NCBI GenBank assembly: GCA_914767715.1
Contig: OU612065.1
Location: 34,906,001-34,970,000, forward strand
DNA length: 64,000 nucleotides
Reading direction: 5' to 3'
Source: Membranipora membranacea
Lineage: Eukaryota > Bryozoa > Gymnolaemata > Cheilostomatida > Membraniporidae
This document shows, piece by piece, positions 1 through 20,100 of the stretch. Position 1 is the first letter of the stretch. Every line of letters starts with the position of its first letter. The notes under the pieces were generated by a model. It did no database searches and had not been told where the DNA came from. It saw only the letters and a list, made by a program, of their open reading frames with translations. The translations under genes were made by a program, and so were the position numbers.

Positions 1-364
1 CTAAATTATAGATAATTTCTGAAAACCAAAATACTATGATTACACAACACACACTTTTGTGTTTAATATATATATTATCATTATTCTTGTATTTATTCAG
101 TCATTCTAATTCAAACCCCTCACTTGGTCAGCGACTTTTACCATGAAGTGATTATGTGTGGCCATGAAAACAGAGAATCAGCTAAGATTATACCACTCAC
201 CTAAGGACATTTTGCAGTAGCCTCAATATATAGTGTTGAGCCTGCCGACTGTCAGGCCACTATCATGCCTATGAGACTATGTTTCATTACCATTCACTGC
301 GCTCAAGCTGAGCAATGCTCGGGGCTGTTCTATCCATGGGAATACCCCTATTTCACGCTGAGCC

Positions 365-450
365 CCAAGTTTCGGCTCAAGCGCGGCAGCGAGCAGTTAT
401 ATTCAAAGGTTGCAGATTGTTAGACCCGGGTTCAAATCCCACCGGAGGCA
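365..450 (+). repeat. tRNA-like patch, possible SINE head
   Basis: The segment at 428-440 reads GGGTTCAAATCCC, a close match to the RNA polymerase III internal B box found in tRNAs and tRNA-derived SINEs. A convincing A box and a full cloverleaf are not visible, so this is not called as a tRNA gene. A degenerate SINE head is the likeliest reading; chance similarity remains possible. Confidence 0.35.
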
Positions 451-780
451 GACGCTTCTGAAGTTATAGCTCAACCTCAGCCCATTGGTACAGATGCACT
501 TCTCTAGGGCAAACCAAGAGGTGACAGCTCAGTTAGAGCTCAAGTTTTACATGGAAACACAGTGATAGTAGGATAGAAATTCTCATATAGATGATCATCG
601 TTTAGCATAGATTAGTGAAAATTGGCTTTGAGTTTAGCCAAATTATGATTTTATGGTCTTTCCTTTAGAAATATTTGGGGCATACCGGATGTCAACAAGT
701 TACCTATACTATATTCTTTTTTATATCTGTATACTTTTAAGAAAAACTCTATGAATATAGGAAAAAAATAATGCTACTTT

Positions 781-872
781 GGCTGGCTCAAGATGGAGGC
801 TTTGATAGCGCTAATTATCACATCCTTGGCTATCAAGTCAGAGGTCCCGGGTTCGATTCTCGCCCTCGTCCT
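781..872 (+). repeat. tRNA-like patch, possible SINE head
   Basis: A B-box-like GGGTTCGATTCTC lies at about 849-861, preceded by sequence of roughly tRNA length. The T-arm stem does not pair well and no standard cloverleaf can be drawn, which argues against a functional tRNA. This is the second such patch within 400 bases, consistent with SINE remnants. Confidence 0.35.
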
Positions 873-2397
873 GAGGGATTTACTCTGACTGCTTACTACC
901 CACATACCACAAAATCAGAACAACTTTAACCAACAACTCTCACAAATCACCCATATCTCAAACTCATACAACTCTCACAACACTGACAGATGGAACATAT
1001 GCATCCTTCGAGCATCAAGGATGCGTTATATCAGCAATAATCAAAATTGTCCAGGGGTCTTTGAGGAGTATGGTTTCAATCACCTGTACTCTGGAGAGTA
1101 CGGTCTCATATCACTACCCTCCTCCCTCCCCCCTCCCACATAAGTCGAGACCTGACAATGGAGGCGCTTTCTCAGCAGCCTTATGGTTTTATTAGCTAAC
1201 TATCTAGGTAAAGGTCATTGATGTTAGCATCCGAAATTGTGAATTATTCTGGCCACAACATCAGCAAAATTTCACAAATTGCCTCCAAATGGTGGTCGCA
1301 GCTAAGACCTTTACATATGATTGGTTGAAGTCAAACGACCTGCATTGTTCACCTTGTAAACTGAGATTCTTTCAGAATCTTCTAGAGATCGAATTACCGC
1401 TATCCCGCTTTCTTGCTTCTCGTTTGATTACACTTCAGCTTGTCTCTGTATATACCAGTCATCCTTCCTTTTTGATTCATTCACCTGATACATTTAACAA
1501 TTATCTCATTGAATCACTACAATTTAAATACCCTATTATATATAATTAATTTTCCCAATTACATACAAGGAACATATCCAAATCTCCATTTATTGCCATT
1601 ATAATCATAACAATATCAAACCAGAGAAGTCAAATATGATATCCATACACTATCCAAAGTCGTTAGTTTTTTTTATAAACACCTGCCCAAAATATTGTGG
1701 CTAACGCCCATGCAACTATGGCTGGCACTGTATAAAAACTATTCTATCACTTATACGGCTTACTTGCAGTAATAATCCTATATTCTGTGACAGCATCATT
1801 CCCCAAATACCAAGAACACTTACCCTACATTCAGGCTACATAGCTTTAGATGTAAATCAAAGTAACTGACAATGAGATAGTCCAAAAGTTGTTTTCTAAA
1901 ATTATTTTACCTGATGTCGAACGCTATCAACAGTGCCTTAATAATATTTTAACTATACCACAATTGGACATTTGAACATTGAACATTTTAAAAAAAATTA
2001 ATGTACGATGAATACCTTCAGCTTAAGCATCAATTTTATACCTGAAATATAGTCTGGTAGCTGTTGTCACTCAGTCAGACTTCTGGATATTTAATTATCA
2101 TCAACGCTGTCGCTGATCAAGCTGAATAGGGATAAAGTAATCTGATTCTGATGGTAATAAGTGAGGAAGTTGTTTGCCCTTGTAATGTAGTGTAAAGTAC
2201 TTAGAATCAGAGTTGTCCCATCCTGTACATATATCAATCTCCACACTGTGCTATTTGGAGATTATAGAGAACCTGTTATCTCGGTATACTACAGATATGT
2301 TATAGTTTTTCCCTCACTTTTCAATTTCCGCCATTTTGATTGGGAAGTGATCTCGAGTGACAAGCTTGCCGTGTTTTCTTTTATTTTCCACAGACCA

Positions 2398-9691
<7,294 letters not shown>

Positions 9692-12554
9692 TACACACTA
9701 CTTCTACAGCCGCTGTGGAAACTACAACGATTAGACTATTTGAGAAGACACTTCCCAAACAAAATGGCAACCGTTACCATCATTTTAAATAATTATCTCT
9801 CAATCTTTATATAATTGTACTAGCATAGTCAAAGAGCAATAGTCACTCACTGACCCGCTAATAACTACTATCTATTAGCTTGATATATAATTATAATACT
9901 TGAGACTATCGACAGAACTGGTATATCATCTCATATTATAAAACTTTAATCATCTCAACTGTTCAGTGTCCGTGATGTGACTGTTGTACTCTTTGATGAA
10001 AGGCCTATGGGACTTTTTACTTAAAATCAGTTTTTAATTCATGAGATGAGCCGGAGGGATATATCGTCATCAAAAGGAAAGCGTTGCTGGATTTGTAATG
10101 ATTTTATTGGTGTGAAGTTGATATGGCGATTTTCTCATCAAATCATAAAGGAACTGTTCAAGATGGTTTGCAGGTGGAATTGGGTGTACATATTATTATG
10201 AACATCAATGATATTTTTTCGCTCTATTCACCCAAACCAAAATACAGATGATCCACTTTTCTTATTAGACTTACATGTAAATAAAATGAAAGTTGTAATA
10301 ACATGACTTGTGATTCATCTTGTGCAGCACTTGGTTCATTTATTTAATTTGTAACAAAATGCCAAAGAATGATCTGCTATTCTGCATCCTGTATATTGTG
10401 GAGATTCCTCAACTCGGAACCTTTTGTTGATAGCTTATAATTATTGTCAACTCTCGCCCAGAATTCGTTCAGCATGTCCTAAACAAATGGGCTTCATCTG
10501 GCATCTACTTCCAGGCTCAGTTCAAATATTGTTTTATTGAACGGGTATATGATGAAAGGTTTAATGTTGCCTTGTCCACATTATTCTTGGATTTCCTTTT
10601 TGTGTTTCCTGCTTATACTACCAAGGCTAGTCTAGTAAAAAAGACTATAGTACCCTATAACTGCAACCATACTGAAACCACTGCTGAAATGCTTAGCTTG
10701 TGTGACCATAGCCCATGGTCTTATTTATTATAAATTGTGTGGACTGGTCAGCTACCATAGAGCCTGCTGAGAAAATTCCATTTCTTGGTTTCGTTGTTAT
10801 TATCAACTGAAAGTGAATATCAACATTGCCACACCCCTAGGGTTGTCTCGCCTAACTATATATATCACGCATTGCTTCTAAAAGCATGGTAACTGGCATG
10901 TAATTACAGAGCCTGGACAATAAAGGATGGATTAATATTATTAGGTACAAGGAGATCATTAGCGAGTTAAACAGTCGCAACTTAGAAGGATTATTGAAGG
11001 CAGTTACTCTGGTCTCTGTGACTGTGCGTCTGCCTATCAAATGGCAGCTCCCTGAAAATATTGAGAGGCCATCTGATTTTTGCATCTGCTGTACATACTT
11101 GTGCAGACAAATGCTATACAACCTATGGGTAATGATTTTGATTTGTTGTTCATGTACTAGGATAATATTATTTTAATGGATAGATCCATAACAGAGCTGG
11201 CAAGATACCCAAAAAGAGACATCTTTGCGAGGTTGAAGAATCGCTAGCTCATAAGTATGTAAAAATCAGAGGTGCACAAACCTCATTATCATTATAAGAA
11301 AGTGAGGACAGCAATAAAACTAAGCTACTGGGACTATTGGGCGTGCGCACTGACTGAGTTCTGAATTGAGTAAACATGATCATTGTTTCCTTTTATAACT
11401 CCTCCCAGTACCTTGAAATACAAGCTCTCAAAGCATACGGATAAACAACCAATGTGCTAAGTTGGCCATGAACAATGAGTACACCTAGTACTTAGATCAT
11501 TGTGCTTTGAGGTGTATAATTTTATTAGATATTATCAGAATCAAAATACATGTAGTAGGCATACAGGATTATGGTCAACTAGTGGGAATGTCAACTCATA
11601 AGCCACAAGTTACACTGAAAGATACATATAGGCCTAGAATAGATGAAACATGCTAGTACTAGGACATAGTGTAGACAGGTTGTGATCTAAGAAACAACCT
11701 GCATAATATACTGGATGTCAAATACATAAATCATAATGGATATGACTCTTATTATGTGTTAATATGATACCAGCAGAAAACAAAATAATAGGTCTTTTTT
11801 ATATTTTACAATCATTTTGAAAATAGGATTATCATAGTAATTTATGTCCAAATAAAACCAAAGTTAAGTTAATCATACCAAGTGTCTTTAACTCCTTGAC
11901 CATACTTTAGAGATAGATCGCTCATGGCTAGGCTTACTTGATGGTTGATGAGACTCCCGGGTAAAAAAACAACCAATAAATATCACACAACAGGGGGACA
12001 TTTCGTCTTCGCAATCACCTCAGTACCAAAAAGTGAGCAAAGCCATCTGCTAATGGATTATTATATCGTGTGATACAGAAAATATATATAGCTATGCATA
12101 ACTATGATAAATAATTGAAAACCCAAACTGCAACAATTTAGTGAACATATAGATTCACAAATGCCTGTTCACTTAGTCTCAGTCTGGCCGAGGAGTAATC
12201 CCCCGCCTGACCGATCGTGGCTGTTATTACCTGGTCCCTAACCAATATTGAAGGTTTTTTCCTTATTCCCTTGTCTCTAATTATGCCAAGTTGATAGCTG
12301 GAAAAAGTACATGTGTAACCTCAGACTAACATAATTGTTGGCTGACATAAGCAAAGATGGAAATAAAGAAAGAAAGACGTTTTCACAATCATGATTCATA
12401 AAGTGGCGAGTTCATTTTGAGATTTTCACAATCAGCAAACCTCCCGCTTATTCCAGAACACCAGGGTGAACCTTGAAACCAAATAATAGTGAAGACACAT
12501 GGACTGCACAATGTGCGATAGTCAGAATTACAGAAACCTTCCAGATGCCATTGT
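9692..12554. other. Interval between PP1 and GOLPH3 3' ends
   Basis: The PP1 3' UTR occupies the first several hundred bases; a canonical AATAAA sits at 10280-10285. The rest lies between two converging genes. No open frame has splice context, family motifs or convincing coding character. The GOLPH3 3' UTR should occupy the region just below 12555 on the minus strand, but I could not identify its poly(A) signal. Confidence 0.6.
10280..10285 (+). promoter_or_regulatory. Probable poly(A) signal of PP1
   Basis: AATAAA, 589 bases after the PP1 stop codon. It is a canonical hexamer in the right orientation, but it was not tested against transcript ends. Confidence 0.45.
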
Positions 12555-14893
<2,339 letters not shown>

Positions 14894-16196
14894 TGTGGTG
14901 TCTTTCTGATATCGCTTAAGTGCTGGTGACACAAATTAGACCAATTAAATTTTGGTTCCAGTAATCCCAACAAACCAGCCAAACCGGATGTTTCTAATCC
15001 TTTTTGTATCTTTGGCAATGTGAGGTAGGATTATTTGTTTATGCAATGATGTGTTTGTAATTATTCAGATGTTTCTTCATTCATCAAGCTCATTTCACAT
15101 CAATGTGCTAGCAAAATTCACATAAATGCAGGTAAACTTTTTCAATATATATTTCTTGGGATCTCTTCTTGTGCTGACAACAATGCTTAGTCTGGAAGTA
15201 AAATGAGTATTTTACTTGTGAGAAATCAAGGGTTATTATATGAAAAATTCAGCATTCAGCAAACTACTGATACATAGGACTCCTTGTTAACTTATTCTCA
15301 AACAAGGTAAATATAATCTTAGTATTCACCAGTTTAAGAACAATCAAATGCAATCCAGATGTTGTAGTTAAGTGACATGTGGCCAGTAAATATATATATA
15401 TCCAGCATGATTTGTTGTCTACCCACCACTAACTTCTAAGTAACCTAACTAGCCACTTCACTTGCTTGAGTCTTGACTTGTTTTTAGTACCTTAGTTAGC
15501 CCTTAATCAACCTATCCAGTGGTGATGTTACAACAACGATAATTATTATGATGATGACATTGTCCTATCTAGTGTGTCAAGTTAACAATGATGATGTGGG
15601 TCAGTCGGAGTCCGCCAGCTCAACATTCCACTATTGTTTCTGAGACCAAGGCTGTTGTGTTGCTCCTTGCTGACACATAATCACAGGTCTAATTCAAAAC
15701 CTGGGACTTTGGCAATGTTTGACTGCCCCCCTTGAGTTTTTATTGTTTGAAGGTAATTCATGGTTGAGAAGACACATCCAACTTTCACTTTTATGAGCAG
15801 CTTAGGCGGTAGTCTTTCAAACAGTATTCTCAGGGAGGTGCTGTCCAAATTTCTGTTGACTCCAGAGACCATGAAAGTTCGATGTGTCTTCTCAACCATG
15901 AATTACAACAAAACAACAAAAACTCAAGGGGGGAGTCAAATATTGCCAAAGTCCCAGGTTTTGGAGTAGAACTGTGCACATAACCCTAACATAGTTATGG
16001 CATGTCAAAATATTTCCATTTACTTGGTAAAATTTGCTATAGATGGTGTGAGTCTTTTAGCATTCAAATTGTCGCTAACTTGACGTTGCACCTTCAATCA
16101 ATTTTTTAATACGGATCCTTGTTAAGACGGTACAATTATTTCTTTACAACTTTCAAGGGACTTATCAAGTGTTTACAATGTTTTGTAGTTCCAAAT
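14894..16196. other. Head-to-head interval between GOLPH3 and ELP5
   Basis: About 1.3 kb separates the divergent GOLPH3 and ELP5 start codons. It should hold both promoters and the GOLPH3 5' UTR exon; a minus-strand 3' splice site just above 14925 implies a non-coding first exon. The only other structure seen is the inverted-repeat element at 15682-15976. Confidence 0.6.
15674..15983. mobile_element. MITE-like element with long terminal inverted repeats
   Basis: The left part (from about 15682) and right part (to about 15976) are inverted copies over roughly 95-110 bp with scattered mismatches, leaving about 80-100 bp of unique centre. The outermost bases read CACAG...CTGTG. CACATAA occurs directly outside both ends (15674-15680 and 15977-15983), giving a 7-bp duplication that is 8 bp with one mismatch. 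No transposase is encoded. Size, long TIRs and 7-8-bp duplication fit a non-autonomous hAT-type MITE; that assignment is inference. The paired open frames at 15681-15969 are by-products of the inverted repeats. Confidence 0.7.
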
Positions 16197-17709
16197 ATGT
16201 TACTCAAACTGCTACATGAGTCAACATTCAACTTCAGTCTGTTAATCAAAGACACAAGTGAGCAGCCGGCATCATGTCTTCTATCGTCACTCATCGCGTC
16301 TCTCACAGCTAATGGCAGAAAAGTATTATCAGTGCTCACAGAACCTGAGTTCGGAAAGGGACTCCAACTGGACAAAACTGAGAGAATAAATGTATTCGGA
16401 GAAAAGGACATATCTGCTAAGATTAATGAGGCTGCCACATGTGCTGACTGTTGTGTAATTTTCCCATCTTTGTCTCTTTATCTGATGAATAACAATGTAT
16501 TTGAGTTAGGCCGTATTATAAGAGCATTACAGAGGACTGAGAATATATCTGCGGTGGTCGGTATAATTCACAAGGATGTGTTGAACAATGAAGAAACTCT
16601 GGCCCTGAGTGAATATTTGTTTTCCGCTATGGTAGATGTGCTCCCTGTAAATGGGGAGTTATCTTCTACGTATCACGGCCATGTCAAATGTTTAAGTCAG
16701 AAAACTAATGGAAAACTCGAGACGTCAGATGAGTTTTTCTCGTTGACTAATGACGGAACTTTGGATATGGTGCATGCTTCGACGTCTGCAGCAATTCAAG
16801 CACTTGTTGATGAACCCAATGCTGACATCACAAGTAAGCTGACTTTCAATCTGAAATTGAGCGACAAGGAGAGAGAGGCCAAAAATAACCTACAACTGCC
16901 ATATCTAAAGAACGACTTGGAGAAAACTGCTCTTCTTTCTCAAATGACAGGGTGAGAAATTATACAGGGTTGTCCATCAAATACTTAGCCAGAAGCCGGC
17001 CATTGTGTCATGAGTTTAGACGGAGTAACCACTATTGTTATTTAAATATATGACATCTACAAATGACATCTGTAGGCTATGTTAGTTTGGCGTTTTTTAG
17101 GCAGCAAACCAATAAAGTCATTTTATATCCAACTGTTCAAGTTTAGATCTGATTTCATGATATTAGGCATGTAACACAGTCTTTCTGATTGTTACCAAGA
17201 GCAAACATAACCTAGTCTGAGTGCCTAGTCTATAGGCTCCCTTTAGTGTTTTTGTGACTTCAATTAAGCATTTTCCTTTATCACAAAAAAGTGGCCGCTT
17301 TACAAGGTTAGCTTGCGCTGTAAAGCTGAACTTTAGAGTTGCATTCCCGGAACAGAATATAGGAATTATGGTTTGGCTATGTGTGACAAAGAATTCTAAA
17401 GCTGCTTCAAAATCTATAGTTGAATTGAGTTCAGAGCTTCACAAGCAAATTCAATCCAGTTGTATATTTTATGAATCTTACATGGTCTATATGCCTAAAA
17501 GTAGAACGACCATTACTTCCATGTATGAGTTTGCTTTCTCATTAAATTGAATGTCATTTTATTGCAGACCTGGCGCGCCTAAAGTAAAGATTGGAGGAGG
17601 TGATTCATTATCTACATCCAATCAGAATACAGGAGGTAAAATCTACTACCAGTATGACGAAGCAGATGACTTCGATGAGGAGGACCCTGATGATGACCTT
17701 GACATATGA
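16197..17709 (+). CDS. ELP5: Elongator complex protein 5
   Basis: ELP5 is part of the Elp4-5-6 subcomplex of Elongator, which supports wobble-uridine modification (mcm5/ncm5) of tRNAs. Two exons, 16197-16951 and 17568-17709, join in phase 2 and give 298 aa, close to human ELP5. The protein has a RecA-like fold region with degraded nucleotide-binding features, as expected for Elp5. The strongest evidence is at the C-terminus: LTFNLKLSDKEREAKNNLQL followed by KIYYQYDEADDFDEEDPD and DDLDI, the family signature. The reading frame is open upstream to 16119 but with no ATG; the first in-frame ATG (16197, MLLKLLHES) is used. AATAAA at 17966 is a likely poly(A) signal. Confidence 0.92.
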
Positions 17710-19095
17710 TGATGACCCCTATAGAGAATCAATACACTACCAAACCAATGTCACTCAAAATTCTGTGTTATAAATAGAGCAATTCACTTTCTCGCTTTAT
17801 TTTTGCTCATACAACATAACAGTAATGAGCTATGATGCCCTCTTGAATGTTCATGTAAAGACTTAAGCAAGAAACTCAAGATCACAATGCACTATCTGTA
17901 TTGAAAAATTCCATATACTCGGAAAGATAATGTTTAGCATTTCAATTTTTCTACTGCAAATATTGAATAAATATCTATCGGTGCTTCAAAAAGGATTTTT
18001 GATAGCCATACATATACCCACCTGATCTGACCTGATCAGGACGTTAAATTATTAAGAGTTATCTTCCCTATTCTATCTTGACCATTATATTATCTCTCTG
18101 TCCATTGCTGAACACACTAATGCAATTGGCCAATCAAACAATCATTAGCCAATCATAGAACCCATACAATTGTCACGTGATCACTAAAATAAAAGGAACA
18201 GCAGCAGACAAGATCATTTAGTATTTTGATGTCAGTTCAATTGGACAGCTTCAATTTCAATCAATGTTAAGAGTGATTTGGTAGCAGTAAAGACCAGCAA
18301 GTCAATTTTACTATTCTGAGTCAGGTATAGTATAAACTCTATGGATACTGCATTTGTTAGAGAAATAAATGTCTTGCTTGCCATGCTTACTGGCAACAAA
18401 TAACCAAGAGCTCTCTCAGTCTCTCCTCTGTCACCTGTATTTGTATGTTAGTAGTGGTGAATGAAGGTGATGAACTTATTTTAAAATGTTTGGTGAGTTG
18501 ACAAACGACATTTTTAGGGTGTTGTAAGCAAGGAGTATATCACATGACAAGAATGACATGCTTACAACAAGGAGTAAAATATGTAAGTAAGTAATGTAAG
18601 TATGTCATGTCATGTGTGTGATGAATAAAGTGTAAGTTAGTTAGTGATAAATCTTAGCCAGTGTAGCATATATGTAGTCGTGTAGTTAGCCTTGAGGGTT
18701 TTTCAGTCTACATCAGCCCCAAACTGATCGATCACTTACTCACCCGCGGATGCCCAACTCCCCGTCATAAATTACAGATGTTTTTATTACCTATTTAATT
18801 TAATGGATCAGATTGTATGAAATAATGGCAACCACCAGCACCGAGTGATAATTGATTCTGCAATTAAGGAGCTTCGCCGGTCTGGTTCTCCTATGTTATT
18901 TTTTGTTATGTGTTAAGTCCTCAGGAATTTCTGAAAAGCTATTTTCTGCGAGAGTCCTCAATATTTACTTTGTCAGTGTACAAACCAATTAACTCCCTCT
19001 GAGAAAGTTTCCTGTACCAACCGTAGCCAACATATTCACTTATTTCACTATAGCTTACCTTGCCTTTTTGTACAAATTATTAGAGTATTTACAAT
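17710..19095. other. Intergenic region after ELP5
   Basis: The start is ELP5 3' UTR, with AATAAA at 17966-17971. The rest contains simple-sequence tracts (GTAAGTAATGTAAGTATG-like around 18580-18615) and the promoter/5' UTR of the gene at 19096. No coding sequence is supported. Confidence 0.6.
17966..17971 (+). promoter_or_regulatory. Probable poly(A) signal of ELP5
   Basis: AATAAA in the sense orientation about 260 bases after the ELP5 stop codon, in an A/T-rich context. Confidence 0.5.
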
Positions 19096-19810
19096 ATGGC
19101 ACTCAACACTTCAACCATAAGCTTGAGCAGTCTAGACGACAGTCAGAGAGACGCAACAAATCAGTCACATGATCAAACTCATGAAACTATAATAGAACTT
19201 GAGCAGGAAATGGATAAACTCTCATGTGAACTGCTCGATCTACAAGGTAAGGGTACAATTCTCATATCTCAGATTCATGTGCAGAAAACCGTTGTCGATG
19301 ATAAATTGATACCTCCCATCAATACTGGTCTTAATTTGGCCATTGACCCTTTTAGCTGGTATGATACAATTCTGACTGACCTTCACACTAAATGGCTATA
19401 GGGCTTCACGTTCAATCCACATCATATGATAACCACATATCATAATTCTGTCTTACCTTTTCATTACTATTTTTCTTTTATTTCTAGTAAATGCGATTGA
19501 ATACATCGTAGAGCTCACTACCAAGTTTGGCTCGGAGATAGATTTTGATACAGCATCGCTTATTAAGTCATGTGGGGATTGCCAGCAGTTTTATGTGTTG
19601 TGTCAGGAACGTATCACTAATCTAGAAAATGTCCTTGTGAGCAGCGACAGTAAGGTAGAAGTTAAACACACAGCTATCGTCACACCTCCAGGCTCGTCTG
19701 CACCAGAAACTGTTAATCTTGAAGATATGAACGAATTAGAGGATGAGCATCATGGGGACGTGTCGATCAAAGCTGAACCTATCGAGGATACTCCGCTTAT
19801 TATTGTTTGA
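19096..19810 (+). CDS. Unrecognised small acidic coiled-coil protein
   Basis: Two exons, 19096-19246 and 19488-19810, join in phase 1 to give 157 aa. Residues 1-25 are Ser/Thr/Asp-rich. About 30-100 looks helical, with a heptad-like IIELEQEMDKLSCELLDLQ running into VNAIEYIVELTTKF and ITNLENVLVSS. The last 50 residues are acidic and probably disordered. An IKAEP match to the sumoylation consensus lies near the end. I do not recognise the family; size and layout resemble small subunits of BLOC-, mediator- or kinetochore-type assemblies, but no signature supports one. Exon 1 continues open through the intron to 19401, so intron retention would give a 101-aa protein. A poly(A) signal at 19925 fits. 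Confidence 0.7.
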
Positions 19811-19847
19811 AGCGCAGCATATAAAGCTTTGTTTTGATATTTCAATC

Positions 19848-19853
19848 TTTATT
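19848..19853 (-). promoter_or_regulatory. Candidate poly(A) signal of WASHC5
   Basis: TTTATT on the plus strand is AATAAA on the minus strand, about 250 bases beyond the WASHC5 stop. It falls inside the 3' UTR of the converging gene that ends at 19810, so the two transcripts would overlap. Confidence 0.4.
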
Positions 19854-19924
19854 TTGTTTCATAAATATTCTTGTTATTCTTTGTTATTATGAATTTTGTT
19901 CATCAGGGGTTATATTGTTACAAA

Positions 19925-19930
19925 AATAAA
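19925..19930 (+). promoter_or_regulatory. Candidate poly(A) signal of the 157-aa gene
   Basis: AATAAA 115 bases past the stop at 19810, sense orientation. The WASHC5 terminal exon begins only about 170 bases further on, on the other strand. Confidence 0.45.
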
Positions 19931-20100
19931 TAATCTAAGCGAATTTCCATTGCGGGTACTGAAAAAACACTTTGTCAATCTCTTCAGGAGAATATTTGTT
20001 CTGCGATAAGAACAGAATACATAGACTCAGACAGAGCTGTATGATGACATAGAATCCTCTAGGTTTCCCCAAATCCTGTAGCCTGTGGTCTGGTCTGCAT

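Larger units (their letters stand above)
1..2397. other. Upstream non-coding region
   Basis: No protein gene could be supported here. The open frames present, such as one at 1289-1549, have no splice context and no recognisable motif. The stretch contains two tRNA-like B-box patches (annotated separately), AT-rich sequence, and a pyrimidine-rich run near 1120-1140. The 5' UTR and promoter of the PP1 gene that starts at 2398 probably lie in the last few hundred bases. Confidence 0.6.

Noticed and set aside
781-872. A functional tRNA gene
   Set aside because: The B box is good but the T-arm and acceptor stems do not pair, so only a tRNA-like repeat is claimed.
1289-1549. 86-codon plus-strand open frame near the window start
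   Set aside because: The AT-driven composition, absence of motifs and absence of splice or poly(A) context make it indistinguishable from chance.
15681-15969. Mirror-image open frames on both strands, both beginning MVEKTH
   Set aside because: They arise from the terminal inverted repeats of the MITE-like element, so the same sequence is read from both ends.
16119-16196. ELP5 start 26 codons upstream of the chosen ATG
   Set aside because: The upstream extension opens with TTG, not ATG, and the first in-frame ATG at 16197 gives the usual family length.
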